Shown: in pieces, positions 14,912 to 24,481 of the stretch | Layout of the letters: each line of letters begins with the position of its first letter | How positions within the stretch are numbered: position 1 is the stretch's first letter | Assembly (NCBI GenBank): GCA_049615605.1 | Contig: JBMZFW010000006.1 | Span: 1-33,105, forward strand | DNA: 33,105 bases | Reading direction: 5' to 3' | From: JAQWUY01 sp049615605 | Lineage (GTDB): Bacteria > Pseudomonadota > Alphaproteobacteria > JAQWUY01 | Program-made: the position numbers and the translations under genes | Notes under the pieces: model-generated | Databases searched by the model: none | Seen by the model: only the letters and a program-made list of their open reading frames with translations | Told to the model about the DNA's origin: nothing

Positions 14912-15952
14912 TTATGCAGAGGTAATTAAAACATTCTTTAATGTTTTCATTTCTTCTAAGCATCTGCCTGTTCCGAATACTACGCATTGAAGTGCATCTT
15001 CTGCGATTGCAACTGGTAAACCAGTTTCTTTGCGTAATCTTTTATCAAGGTTGTTAAGCATACCGCCACCACCTGTTAAGATGATACCTTTTTCAACAAT
15101 ATCCGCCGCCAATTCTGGTGGTGTTTGTTCAAGTGCAGTTTTTACGCTGTTTGAAATTTCAGAAATTGTTGGTTCAATTGCTTCAAAGATATGTTTTTCA
15201 TTAATTGTGATTTCCAATGGAACGCCATCTGTTAATGAACGACCTTTGATTTGCATTTCTTTACCTGTTCCACTTGATGGTGAAACAGCAGAGCCAATTG
15301 TCTTTTTAACATCTTCGGCTGTTCTTTCACCGATAAGTAAGTTATCTTTACGACGGATATAGTTGATAATATCATTATCCATTTTATCGCCACCAACTTT
15401 TACAGATTCAGCATATACGATACCACCCAATGATAATACAGCAATTTCCGTTGTACCACCACCGATATCAACAACCATAGAACCCGTTGGTTCCGTCACT
15501 GGTAAGTTGGCACCAATTGCCGCAGCCATTGGTTCTTCAACAAGGAATACATTTCTTGCACCCGCCGCTTCGGCAGATTCTTTAATCGCACGACGCTCAA
15601 CAGCTGTTGCACCATATGGAACACAAATTACAATTTGTGGTGCTGATGCTAAATGACCACGGTGTACTTTACGAATAAAGTGCTTAATCATTTCTTCGGC
15701 AACTTCAAAGTCGGCAATTACACCATCTTTTAATGGGCGGATTGCGGTAATTGAATCTGGTGTACGACCAACCATTACCTTTGCTTCATCGCCAACTGCA
15801 AGAACTTGTTTTTTACCTTTTACTTCTGTAACGGCAACAACCGATGGTTCGTTAAGAATTACACCTTTGCCAGGTACATGTACAAGTGTGTTTGCTGTAC
15901 CTAAATCAATTGCCATGTCTGATGAGAATATGCCTAGTATTTTTTGTAACAT
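14912..15952 (-). CDS. mreB: Rod shape-determining actin homologue MreB
   Basis: Actin-like ATPase that forms membrane-associated filaments guiding lateral cell-wall synthesis. From the ATG at 15952 the protein has 346 residues, the usual MreB length; this start has GGAG eight bases upstream. A longer reading frame starting at 15988 would add 12 atypical residues and begin within the promoter -10 region, so it is rejected. The N-terminal amphipathic segment MLQKILGIFSSDMAIDLGTANT leads into phosphate-1 DLGTANT; phosphate-2 is VVDIGGGTTEIAVLSLGG and the adenosine motif is GIILTGGGGMLNNLD. First gene of the five-gene elongasome operon, with a strong promoter at 15980-16008. Confidence 0.97.
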   Translation of the reverse strand: MLQKILGIFSSDMAIDLGTANTLVHVPGKGVILNEPSVVAVTEVKGKKQVLAVGDEAKVMVGRTPDSITAIRPLKDGVIADFEVAEEMIKHFIRKVHRGHLASAPQIVICVPYGATAVERRAIKESAEAAGARNVFLVEEPMAAAIGANLPVTEPTGSMVVDIGGGTTEIAVLSLGGIVYAESVKVGGDKMDNDIINYIRRKDNLLIGERTAEDVKKTIGSAVSPSSGTGKEMQIKGRSLTDGVPLEITINEKHIFEAIEPTISEISNSVKTALEQTPPELAADIVEKGIILTGGGGMLNNLDKRLRKETGLPVAIAEDALQCVVFGTGRCLEEMKTLKNVLITSA

Positions 15953-15979
15953 TTTGTGTACTCCATTTATGTTTTTTTT

Positions 15980-16008
15980 AGTATACACTCCATTATTTAA
16001 TCTAGCAA
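15980..16008 (-). promoter_or_regulatory. Sigma-70 promoter of the mreBCD-mrdA-rodA operon
   Basis: On the minus strand TTGCTA (16003-16008) and TATACT (15980-15985) are separated by 17 bases. The predicted start near 15973 gives a leader of about 20 bases carrying the GGAG site used by mreB. Confidence 0.75.
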
Positions 16009-16023
16009 GAAAATATTTTAAAC

Positions 16024-16050
16024 TTGCACTTGGATTCCAATTGGTATACT
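16024..16050 (+). promoter_or_regulatory. Extended -10 promoter of the pepN-rpoN-pepA operon
   Basis: TATACT (16045-16050) is preceded by TGG, giving an extended -10. TTGCAC (16024-16029) lies 15 bases upstream, slightly short for a -35. The predicted leader of about 28 bases contains AAAAAGGAAAG before the pepN ATG at 16085. Confidence 0.55.
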
Positions 16051-16084
16051 TTTTGATTCAAGGGTAAATTAAAAAGGAAAGACA

Positions 16085-18667
16085 ATGAAAACTATTTATT
16101 TAAAAGATTACAGACCAGCAAATTACATCGCAACGCATATTGATTTAGATTTCAATCTTAACCCAAATGACACCATTGTAAAGGCATCAACCGAATATAC
16201 AATTAACCCAGACATTAACGAACATATCCTTGTTTTAAATGGTGAAGACTTAATTCTTGAAAGCGTTGCCATTGATGACAGCGTACTTGGAAAAGACGAT
16301 TATAAGTTGGATGATAAAACATTAACCATTGAAAATGTTCCTGAAAGCTTTACCCTGCATATTACAACACGAATTAATCCTCAAGAAAATACAAAGCTTG
16401 AAGGTTTATATATTTCCGATGGTATCTTTTGTACACAATGTGAAGCCGAAGGTTTCCGCCGTATTACATATTTCCAAGACCGCCCAGATGTAATGTGTAC
16501 TTGGACAACAAAGTTAACTGCGGATAAAAAATCTTACCCTATTCTATTATCAAATGGTAATGAAGATGGCGGGGATAATTATACAGATAACCAAGACGGC
16601 ACACACACAGCTATTTGGAATGACCCATTTAATAAACCTTGTTATTTATTCGCCCTTGTTGCGGGTGACCTTGTTGGCGTTGAACAAAATTTTAAAACAG
16701 CGGATGACAACAATGTTAAATTAAAAATATACACAGACAAAGGCAACGAAACCCGCCTTGATTACGCGATGGATTCATTGGTGCGTTCAATGAAATGGGA
16801 CGAAGATGTATGGGGCAGAAAATATGAACACGATGTATTCCATATTGTTGCGGTAAACAGCTTTAATATGGGTGCAATGGAAAACACCACATTAAACATT
16901 TTTAATTCACGCCTTATTTTGGCGGATAAAGATGTGGCAACCGATACGGATTATGCAAATATTGAAGCGGTGGTTGGACACGAATATTTCCACAACTGGA
17001 CTGGTAACCGCATTACTTGTCGTGATTGGTTCCAATTATCATTAAAAGAAGGATTAACGGTTTTCCGTGACCAAGAATTTTCGTCTGATATGCGTTCCCG
17101 TTCGGTAAAACGAATTGAAGATGTAATAAGGTTAAGAACCCACCAATTTAAAGAAGACGCATCACCACTTGCCCACCCAGTACGACCAGAAGAATATGTT
17201 GAAATCAACAACTTCTATACGGCGACTGTTTATGAAAAAGGTGCAGAAGTCATTCGTATGATTCACACATTACTTGGTAAAAATGATTTTTACCGCGGGG
17301 CTAATATTTACTTTAACACTTATGACGGTATGGCAACAACTTGTAATAACTGGGTTAAGTGTATGGAAGATGCGTCAGGCAAAGACCTTACACAATTTAA
17401 GTTATGGTACAAACAATCAGGCACGCCAACAATTAAGCTAACTGAAAAATTTGTTGATAATAAATATTCATTAATTGCAGAACAAATTTTACCAATCACC
17501 CCAAACCAAGAAGACAAAATGCCAATGCACATTCCACTGGCAATTGGTGTTATTGATAAAGACGGTAATAAATTAAAGCCAACCTTTGTTTATGAATTAA
17601 AACAAAACGAAGAAATAATTAAACTTGGTACTTATGATGAAAAACCAATTGTTTCATTTAACCGTGAATTCAGCGCACCTATTAATGTAATTGGTCTTGA
17701 TGATATGGCGGAAAAATCAGCTATCTTTAAATATGATATTGATGAATTTAACCGTTGGCAAGCGGGACAAGAATTATTCTATCACTGTGTGAAGCAAGCC
17801 CTTAATGATAATTCTGTTGATACGGAAAGTGTTGCCTTTAATGGTTTAATTGATGGCATTCAATCCGTATTAAACAGTGACTTGGAAAATGCATATAAAG
17901 CACTTTGCATTACAATGCCAAGCCTTAATGACATTCACCAACATATTGGCAAAGATATTGACCCTGAATTAATTTATCAAATAAACAATGAATTAATAAA
18001 CTTAATTGCATCAAATTGTTCAGAACAAACAGAAAGTGCGATTTTCAGTATGGAAAAAATTCTTAATGGTGAATTTAAACCAGATGCGGAAAGTGCGGGC
18101 GCAAGGTCATTATTCAATGCTTGTTGGGCACATAAAGTTAACGAAGCAATTAATATTGATGAACTGGAAGATATTTATAACACCGCAGACAATATGACAA
18201 TTAAGTTATCTGCATTAAAAAATATCTTAACTATTGATAATAAAAATCCAAAGCTAAATGATTTTTACGAACAATACAAAAACAATACAAATGTTATGGA
18301 TAAATTCTTTATGATACAGGCGATTAATCACAAGACAACTGCCGATGACATAAGACAGTTAATGATACACGAAAAATTCAGCATTAAAAACCCAAACAAA
18401 GTGCGTTCATTAATTGGTGCGTTTGCGGGCAACCCTGTTGCATTCCACAATAAAGACGGAAGCGGTTATAAATTGCTTGCCGATGTGGTGATTGAATTAA
18501 ATGATATTAATCCACAAATTGGTGCAAGAATAGTTCAAGTATTCAGTTCGTGGAAAAATTATTCTGATACTTATTCAAACCTTATGAAATCTGAATTGGA
18601 ACGAATTATCAGCCTTGATAACATATCAGATGATATTGCGGAAATGGCAACAAAGATGTTGAAATAA
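16085..18667 (+). CDS. pepN: Aminopeptidase N, M1 family zinc metallopeptidase
   Basis: Cytoplasmic broad-specificity aminopeptidase that finishes peptide degradation. It has 860 residues, like the E. coli PepN subgroup (870). The N-terminal beta domain (about 1-190) is followed by the catalytic domain with exopeptidase motif GAMEN (263-267) and zinc site HEYFH (299-303), with the third ligand Glu322 in LKEGLTVFRDQEF. The region after about 440 contains the Ig-like domain and the C-terminal helical repeats (about 540-860) of this subgroup. There is a good ribosome-binding site. rpoN starts one base after its stop, so the two are co-transcribed. Confidence 0.97.
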   Translation: MKTIYLKDYRPANYIATHIDLDFNLNPNDTIVKASTEYTINPDINEHILVLNGEDLILESVAIDDSVLGKDDYKLDDKTLTIENVPESFTLHITTRINPQENTKLEGLYISDGIFCTQCEAEGFRRITYFQDRPDVMCTWTTKLTADKKSYPILLSNGNEDGGDNYTDNQDGTHTAIWNDPFNKPCYLFALVAGDLVGVEQNFKTADDNNVKLKIYTDKGNETRLDYAMDSLVRSMKWDEDVWGRKYEHDVFHIVAVNSFNMGAMENTTLNIFNSRLILADKDVATDTDYANIEAVVGHEYFHNWTGNRITCRDWFQLSLKEGLTVFRDQEFSSDMRSRSVKRIEDVIRLRTHQFKEDASPLAHPVRPEEYVEINNFYTATVYEKGAEVIRMIHTLLGKNDFYRGANIYFNTYDGMATTCNNWVKCMEDASGKDLTQFKLWYKQSGTPTIKLTEKFVDNKYSLIAEQILPITPNQEDKMPMHIPLAIGVIDKDGNKLKPTFVYELKQNEEIIKLGTYDEKPIVSFNREFSAPINVIGLDDMAEKSAIFKYDIDEFNRWQAGQELFYHCVKQALNDNSVDTESVAFNGLIDGIQSVLNSDLENAYKALCITMPSLNDIHQHIGKDIDPELIYQINNELINLIASNCSEQTESAIFSMEKILNGEFKPDAESAGARSLFNACWAHKVNEAINIDELEDIYNTADNMTIKLSALKNILTIDNKNPKLNDFYEQYKNNTNVMDKFFMIQAINHKTTADDIRQLMIHEKFSIKNPNKVRSLIGAFAGNPVAFHNKDGSGYKLLADVVIELNDINPQIGARIVQVFSSWKNYSDTYSNLMKSELERIISLDNISDDIAEMATKMLK

Positions 18668-18668
18668 G

Positions 18669-19913
18669 ATGTCTATTAAACCTGTATTATCACTGTCATT
18701 AAAGCAAAAGAACGCACCAAAGGTTCTTATGCGACAATTGGTAAAGTTATTACCAATGAATGATATCCAATTGGAAGAAGTGATAAACAAAGAAATAGAA
18801 AAAAATCCGTTTCTTTCATTTAAAAAATCAAATTCTTATGACTTAACCGAATTTGATTTAAACGATGAACAAATAAACACACCCAGTATATATAAAATTC
18901 TTACCCCGCAAATTGAATCCACATTCAAAACCAAAAAAGAATTAAAAATTGCCAATGAAATATTGTCATATATTGATGATGATGGTTTCTTGCGTGAAGT
19001 TATCCCAAACTTTGATACGGATAAATACCAAGTGCTATTACAAATGCAAGGGTTTGAACCTGCGGGTGTATTTTCCCGTAACTTGGCGGAATTTTATCAC
19101 GCTTATTTATATGCCAACAACAAACTTAATCCAAAGTGGGAAATATTGCTTGATAACCTGCATAATATTGCCGTTGGTGATACGGAAGGTACAATAAAAC
19201 AAATGGGCGGGCGTGATATGTTTGATATTTACTTATCCGATTTAAAAGAACTTCCAACCACACCCGATTTACCATCGGCACTTGCCGAATATATAAGCCC
19301 AGATATTATTGTTGAATACAAAGATAATAAATTTAGTATAAAGCTTGCATCAAATATTCATTATGACATTGATATTAGCCAAGATTATGTTGAAAATGTA
19401 CGAAACCATAATTTAAAAAGCACTGATAAACAATTTATTACGGAAAAATTTTCATCGGCAAAATGGCTAAAAACTGCCCTTATAATGCGTGCGGAAAACT
19501 TGCTTAAAATAAGCAGTGAAATTATCAATCATCAATCGGACTTTTTAAACGGTGGCGATTTAAAACCATTATCATTACAACAAATCGCAACAGCAACAAG
19601 CGTTCACATATCAACGGTTTCACGAATTGTGAATAACAAATATTTTTTATATAATGGTAAAACAATAAAATTAAAAAGTATGTTTTCTTATCTGGCAACG
19701 GACGGGATAAGTCAAAATGCCATAATGGATAAAATCATTGAACTTATTAATAATGAAAAAAATACAAAGATAATTTTATCAGATTCTGATATAGTGAAAT
19801 TATTACAACAACAACAAATAAACATATCCCGCCGAACGGTTGCAAAATATCGTAAACTATGTAAAATTTCTTCATCAAGGCAAAGAAAGGCTTTAACCAA
19901 TGACACAAATTAA
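18669..19913 (+). CDS. rpoN: RNA polymerase sigma-54 factor, short and divergent
   Basis: Directs RNA polymerase to -24/-12 promoters that need AAA+ activators. The protein has 414 residues, about 60-90 shorter than most. Region I (about 1-50, LSLKQKNAPKVLMRQLVKLL then EKNPFLSF) is recognisable but poor in glutamine, and the acidic region II is reduced. The core-binding domain runs about 90-260. The helix-turn-helix (SLQQIATATSVHISTVSRIV, about 304-323) and RpoN box SRRTVAKYRKL (about 387-397) are well kept, followed by SSSRQRK. It is sandwiched between pepN (one-base gap) and pepA (14-base overlap) rather than near hpf/ptsN or lptB as in many proteobacteria. No activator gene is in the window. 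Confidence 0.92.
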   Translation: MSIKPVLSLSLKQKNAPKVLMRQLVKLLPMNDIQLEEVINKEIEKNPFLSFKKSNSYDLTEFDLNDEQINTPSIYKILTPQIESTFKTKKELKIANEILSYIDDDGFLREVIPNFDTDKYQVLLQMQGFEPAGVFSRNLAEFYHAYLYANNKLNPKWEILLDNLHNIAVGDTEGTIKQMGGRDMFDIYLSDLKELPTTPDLPSALAEYISPDIIVEYKDNKFSIKLASNIHYDIDISQDYVENVRNHNLKSTDKQFITEKFSSAKWLKTALIMRAENLLKISSEIINHQSDFLNGGDLKPLSLQQIATATSVHISTVSRIVNNKYFLYNGKTIKLKSMFSYLATDGISQNAIMDKIIELINNEKNTKIILSDSDIVKLLQQQQINISRRTVAKYRKLCKISSSRQRKALTNDTN

Positions 19914-21243
19914 TAAAATGTTTTCAGGCACAAAATCAAAAACTGATTTAAAGATAAAAATAGTTGAAAAAGTTCCAAGCCAAGACAAAGCATGGGCAAA
20001 AACAAATAACTTTAACGCAAAGTCTGGTGAAGTTTTAATTACAACAAAAAATGAAGTATTAATTGGTGCGGGCGAATTAAATGACCCATTCTTTTATGCA
20101 GGTATTTGCGAAAAATTACCATCGGGTAATTATCAAGCCCCTAAATTAAACAAAGACCAAACATTTAATCTTGTTCTTGGTTGGGCATTGGCACAATACA
20201 ATTTTGATAACTATAAAAAATCAAAATCCAATGTCAAAAAACTTATTATTGGCGACAGCAAAGAAAAGAAACAAGCCGTTTCTGTGGCACAAGGTATCTT
20301 TATCACAAGGGATATGATAAACACCCCTGCTAATGATATGACACCTGCGGATATTGAGGCACAAGTATTAAAAATTGCAAAACAATTCAAAGCAAAAACA
20401 AAAGTTGTTAAAGGCAAAGCATTGGAAAAAGATTTCCCGTTAATCCATACGGTTGGACAAGCATCAATTAACACACCGCGTTTAATTGAATTAAACTGGG
20501 GTAATGATAAACACCCAACACTACATTTAATTGGTAAAGGCATTTCATTTGACAGTGGCGGTTTGGATATCAAGCCATCGGGTGCAATGCTTACAATGAA
20601 AAAAGATATGGGTGGTGCAGGCAATATAATTGGTCTTGCATATATTATTATGGCAAATAAATTACCAGTTAAATTAAAAGTATTAATTCCAAGTGCGGAA
20701 AATATGGTATCAAATAATTCATACCGTCCAATGGATATTTTAAAATCAAGAAAAGGCACAACTATTGAAGTTGGCAACACTGATGCGGAAGGCAGGCTAG
20801 TCCTTGCCGATGCTTTAACTTATGCAAGTGAAGGTAAAAAACCAGCGGACTTAACAATTGATATGGCGACACTTACTGGTGCGGCACGGGTGGCGGTTGG
20901 TGCGGATATGCCCGCTTTCTTTTGTGATGATGAAAAGGTTGCCGATAAATATTATAAGGCAAGTGTTAAGGTTAATGACCCAGTATGGCGTATGCCACTG
21001 CATAAACCGTATCGTAAATTATTAAATTCACCAAATGCGGATATTAATTCAACTGGTTCTGGTGGATTGGGCGGGGCAATTACCGCGGGTTTATTCTTGG
21101 GCGAATTTGCCGAAACAAGAACACCGTGGATACACATTGATTTAATGGCTTATAATGCGTCTAAATCAGCGGGGCGTCCAGTGGGTGGTGAAGCAATGGG
21201 CATTCGTGCATTGTGGGAATTATTACAAGACAGATATAATTAA
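19900..21243 (+). CDS. pepA: Leucyl aminopeptidase, M17 family
   Basis: Cytoplasmic di-metal aminopeptidase removing N-terminal residues from peptides. It has 447 residues; the N-terminal macro-like domain (about 1-120) is shorter and unlike E. coli PepA, as in the alphaproteobacterial M17 subgroup. Catalytic domain: Lys213 and Asp218 in GKGISFDSGGL, Asp236 in MKKDMGGAG, and Asp295, Glu297 and Arg299 in NTDAEGRL (293-300), all conserved. The C-terminal SAGRPVGGEAMGIRAL segment is normal. The start overlaps the rpoN 3' end by 14 bases. Its stop abuts the cupin stop (TAA then TTA, 21241-21246). Confidence 0.94.
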   Translation: MTQINKMFSGTKSKTDLKIKIVEKVPSQDKAWAKTNNFNAKSGEVLITTKNEVLIGAGELNDPFFYAGICEKLPSGNYQAPKLNKDQTFNLVLGWALAQYNFDNYKKSKSNVKKLIIGDSKEKKQAVSVAQGIFITRDMINTPANDMTPADIEAQVLKIAKQFKAKTKVVKGKALEKDFPLIHTVGQASINTPRLIELNWGNDKHPTLHLIGKGISFDSGGLDIKPSGAMLTMKKDMGGAGNIIGLAYIIMANKLPVKLKVLIPSAENMVSNNSYRPMDILKSRKGTTIEVGNTDAEGRLVLADALTYASEGKKPADLTIDMATLTGAARVAVGADMPAFFCDDEKVADKYYKASVKVNDPVWRMPLHKPYRKLLNSPNADINSTGSGGLGGAITAGLFLGEFAETRTPWIHIDLMAYNASKSAGRPVGGEAMGIRALWELLQDRYN

Positions 21244-21789
21244 TTATAACACAATATACAGGGCAAGTGTTGGTGTATGATTTGCTTTTGTACCGTGTAA
21301 TTGCATTGAACCATTGTATGCAATGTTGCCTGCGGATAATGTTTCGTATTCATCATTACCGTTATGCAACCATTCGGCTGTGCCATTGATTATCATAAAT
21401 AATTCATCGCCTTCGTGGCGGTCTTCGGCAAAAGATTTATTTGCATCAACAACCATAAATCCAATATGAAAATCCAAGCCATCAAATACATTTTTGTCTA
21501 ATTGCACTATGCCCGCATCTTCGCCATTATCATTATTAACATCACAGCTTTCAAACGGCAGGGTTAAGATAATATTTTGAAATTCTTTGGCAAGTTTTGT
21601 ATCAACCAACAAGTCTTTATTTTGTAAACAACCCAATACATTCGGGCTGTACGATTTAACAGTAGCATTTTTAAATTTTAACAATGCTTTTTGTGATAAT
21701 TCTTTGTGATGTGGTTCTTCACAACACATTTCCAATGTTGTAAGGCAACGCTTAACATATTCTTTAATATCAATTTGTGTATTTGTCAT
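21244..21789 (-). CDS. Cupin-domain protein related to the DMSP-lyase family, function unknown
   Basis: A 181-residue protein. The helical N-terminal half (about 1-85, with CCEEPHHKELSQKALLKF) precedes a C-terminal cupin barrel with AEDRHEGDELFMIINGTAEWL (about 116-136) and a final strand carrying MQLHGTKA. The layout resembles from memory the small cupins grouped with dimethylsulfoniopropionate lyases. The first metal-ligand histidine is replaced by Asp in EDRH, and the Tyr after the E in HxxxE is Phe, so DMSP lyase activity is doubtful. It starts one base after the mutS stop and is probably translated by coupling. It may be a metal-binding cupin with another substrate. Confidence 0.6.
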   Translation of the reverse strand: MTNTQIDIKEYVKRCLTTLEMCCEEPHHKELSQKALLKFKNATVKSYSPNVLGCLQNKDLLVDTKLAKEFQNIILTLPFESCDVNNDNGEDAGIVQLDKNVFDGLDFHIGFMVVDANKSFAEDRHEGDELFMIINGTAEWLHNGNDEYETLSAGNIAYNGSMQLHGTKANHTPTLALYIVL

Positions 21790-21790
21790 A

Positions 21791-24397
21791 TTACTTTATT
21801 TTTATAAGTGCTTTTAAACGATAAATAAAATCAAGGGCGTCCCTTGGGCTCATATCATCAATGTTTACATTTTCAATTTCATTGATTAATGGGTCGTCTT
21901 GTTCTTTTTCTTCCACCGCATCAAATAATGGTAATGAAGAAAACAAATCATTTTGTACTGACTTATCTTGTTCCAATGTTTTAAGAACTTGTTCCGCACG
22001 ACTAAGGGCTTGTTTTGGCAATCCTGCAATCTTGGCAACGTGGATACCATAACTGCCCTTTGCGATGCCTTTTTTAACGGAATGCATAAAGACAATATCG
22101 CCTTCCCATTCTTTTACTTCCATAGTATGTGCCGATAATACATCAATCTGTTCACACAATTCATTTAATTCGTGGTAATGGGTTGCAAATAAACCACGGC
22201 ATTTGTTTTTATGACATAAATGTTCCACACAAGACCACGCAATACTCATCCCATCATAAGTGGAAGTACCACGACCGATTTCATCCATAATTACCAATGA
22301 TTTTTCTGTGGCTTGATTAAGGATTGATGCAGTTTCAACCATTTCAACCATAAATGTTGACCTGCCCCTGGCAAGGTCATCACTGGCACCGACTCTAGAA
22401 AATATTCGGTCAACAACACCAATCGTACAATCTTTTGCAGGAACATAACAACCCATTTGTGCGAGGATTGTAATGATTGCATTTTGACGAAGGAATGTTG
22501 ACTTACCCGCCATATTTGGACCTGTTAATAACCAAATCTTATCTGTGTCTGTAAACTTACAATCATTGGTGATAAATTTTGTGTTGTCCGTTTCTTTTAA
22601 AGATTTTTCCACCACTGGGTGTTTACCAGATACGATATCAAAATCCATACTTTCATTTAATGTTGGGCGAACCCAATCGTGCTTTGAACTCATATAAGCA
22701 AGTGAACTTAATACATCAGTTATTGCATAAGCATTTGCCGTTTTTGAAATTTCTTCACTGTTGTTTAAAATTTCATCAACCAATGTTTTAAATATTTCTT
22801 CTTCCATTGCAAGTGCCTTGTCTTTGGCATCAAGTACATCACGGGATAATTCAGATAGTTCTTCGGTTGTATATCTTATTGCACCTTTCATTGTTTGACG
22901 GTGAATGAAAGTTTCAATGTTTACTTTTTCCGCATTCTTAGCGGTTAATTCAATAAAGTATTGTAATACATTATTGTGTTTGATTTTTAAACTGTCTATA
23001 CCTGTAATGTCACGGTATTTTAATTCCAATGCGGAAATTAATCTGCGTGAATCATTGCGTAATTCACGCACCTTATCAAGCCCCGCATCATAACCTTTTT
23101 TAATTACCCCGCCATCGCGAATATTGTGGGCTGGTTCTTCTTCCATTGCACAGTCAAGTTTATCAACCAAGCAATCGTGAATACCAAAATCTTTAATTGC
23201 TGTTTTTAAAATATCGCTATCTAAATCTTTTAATAATAATTTAATTTTTGTTGTGGTTTTTAATGCGGTTAATATTGAAACCACATCCCTTGGCATTCCC
23301 CTGCCCAGTGATAATCTTGTAAGGCTTCGTTCAATGTCTGGTACAGTTTTTAATATATCGCGCAATGTATCCATATCTTTGAATTTATCAAAGGCTTGGA
23401 TGCCATCAAGGCGTGCATTTATTTGATTAACATCGGTTAATGGTGAACTTAACCAGTTTTTTAATAACCTAGCCCCTGAACCCATTTTTGTATAATCAAT
23501 TGAATCAATTAATGTGTACTTTGTACCGCCTTGCATTGAATGAGTAAGTTCCAATGATTTTCTTGTGGTTGCATCAATTTCCATAAAGCCCGTATTTTTA
23601 ATTTTTGTTGGGTTATTAAGTCTTGGAATTTTGCCAACCTGTGTTGTGTTAATATAATCAAGTAAGATACCCAATGTAATTACATCACTTTTATCAAATT
23701 CACCGAAACTGCTTAAATCAGAAACGCTAAACACATCACAAATTGTGCTTTGTGAATTTTCAAAATTAAAACGGCTATCAGGCATCGGGCTTAATCCGTC
23801 TTTGTATTCATTCCACAGTTCATAGAACCTGTCGTCACTTATGAATGATTGGGGCATAATTATTTCTGTTGGACTTAACCTTGCAAGAACAGTTGCCAAA
23901 TCATTTATATCAATACTTTGTACAAAGAAATCACCCGTTGACATATCAACCGTTGCAATTGATGTATCATTGCCACGGGTTGCAACACAACACATGTAAT
24001 TATTACTGCGTGCATCAAGTAAATTATCTTCCGTAATTGTACCTGGGGTAACAATACGCACAACTTCCCTTTTAACAACCGCTTTTGCACCACGCTTTTT
24101 TGCCTCAGCTGGGTCTTCCATCTGTTCGCATACGGCAACGCGGTATCCTTTGCCGATTAATCTTAATAAATAGTTTTCCGCCGAATGAACGGGTACACCA
24201 CACATTGGAATATCAGCCCCGTTATGTTTGCCCCTTTTTGTTAAGACAATATCAAGGGTTGCCGATGCCTTAACCGCATCTTCAAAAAATAGTTCGTAAA
24301 AATCACCCATACGGTAAAACAGAATAGTTTCTGGATAATCTTTTTTGATATCCAAAAATTGTTGCATCATTGGTGTAGTTTCAGTTTTTGTTGTCAT
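21791..24397 (-). CDS. mutS: DNA mismatch repair protein MutS
   Basis: Recognises mismatches and small loops and starts methyl-directed or MutL-dependent repair. It has 868 residues, close to E. coli (853). The mismatch-contacting Phe33-x-Glu35 lies in MGDFYELF. The connector, lever and clamp regions follow (about 120-560). The ATPase has Walker A GPNMAGKST at 626-634, Walker B with VIMDEIGRGTSTYDG (about 704-718) and the FATHYHEL signature. The C-terminal helix-turn-helix (SPRDALDFIYRLKALI) is present. The ribosome-binding site is weak. It is the first gene in a leftward pair with the cupin gene; a promoter lies in the 84-base gap to divergent pdxY. Confidence 0.98.
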   Translation of the reverse strand: MTTKTETTPMMQQFLDIKKDYPETILFYRMGDFYELFFEDAVKASATLDIVLTKRGKHNGADIPMCGVPVHSAENYLLRLIGKGYRVAVCEQMEDPAEAKKRGAKAVVKREVVRIVTPGTITEDNLLDARSNNYMCCVATRGNDTSIATVDMSTGDFFVQSIDINDLATVLARLSPTEIIMPQSFISDDRFYELWNEYKDGLSPMPDSRFNFENSQSTICDVFSVSDLSSFGEFDKSDVITLGILLDYINTTQVGKIPRLNNPTKIKNTGFMEIDATTRKSLELTHSMQGGTKYTLIDSIDYTKMGSGARLLKNWLSSPLTDVNQINARLDGIQAFDKFKDMDTLRDILKTVPDIERSLTRLSLGRGMPRDVVSILTALKTTTKIKLLLKDLDSDILKTAIKDFGIHDCLVDKLDCAMEEEPAHNIRDGGVIKKGYDAGLDKVRELRNDSRRLISALELKYRDITGIDSLKIKHNNVLQYFIELTAKNAEKVNIETFIHRQTMKGAIRYTTEELSELSRDVLDAKDKALAMEEEIFKTLVDEILNNSEEISKTANAYAITDVLSSLAYMSSKHDWVRPTLNESMDFDIVSGKHPVVEKSLKETDNTKFITNDCKFTDTDKIWLLTGPNMAGKSTFLRQNAIITILAQMGCYVPAKDCTIGVVDRIFSRVGASDDLARGRSTFMVEMVETASILNQATEKSLVIMDEIGRGTSTYDGMSIAWSCVEHLCHKNKCRGLFATHYHELNELCEQIDVLSAHTMEVKEWEGDIVFMHSVKKGIAKGSYGIHVAKIAGLPKQALSRAEQVLKTLEQDKSVQNDLFSSLPLFDAVEEKEQDDPLINEIENVNIDDMSPRDALDFIYRLKALIKIK

Positions 24398-24434
24398 ACT
24401 ATCTGTTGTTTTTTTCTTGATTTAATATTGAAAT

Positions 24435-24443
24435 AATATAGCA
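24435..24443 (-). promoter_or_regulatory. Extended -10 promoter of mutS
   Basis: On the minus strand TGC followed by TATATT (complement of 24435-24443) forms an extended -10; there is no good -35. It would give a leader of about 31 bases. For pdxY on the plus strand only a weak pair is seen, TTGATT (24417-24422) with TAGCAT 16 bases later. Confidence 0.4.
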
Positions 24444-24481
24444 TAAGATTATCAACTTAAAAACAATAAAATAGGTTTTAA

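Noticed and set aside
15953..15988. Upstream extension of mreB by 12 residues
   Set aside because: It would start in the promoter -10 region, adds atypical residues, and the ATG at 15952 has a good GGAG site and gives the standard MreB length.
21244..21789. Calling the cupin a true DMSP lyase
   Set aside because: Key ligand positions differ (His to Asp, Tyr to Phe) and the genomic context gives no support.
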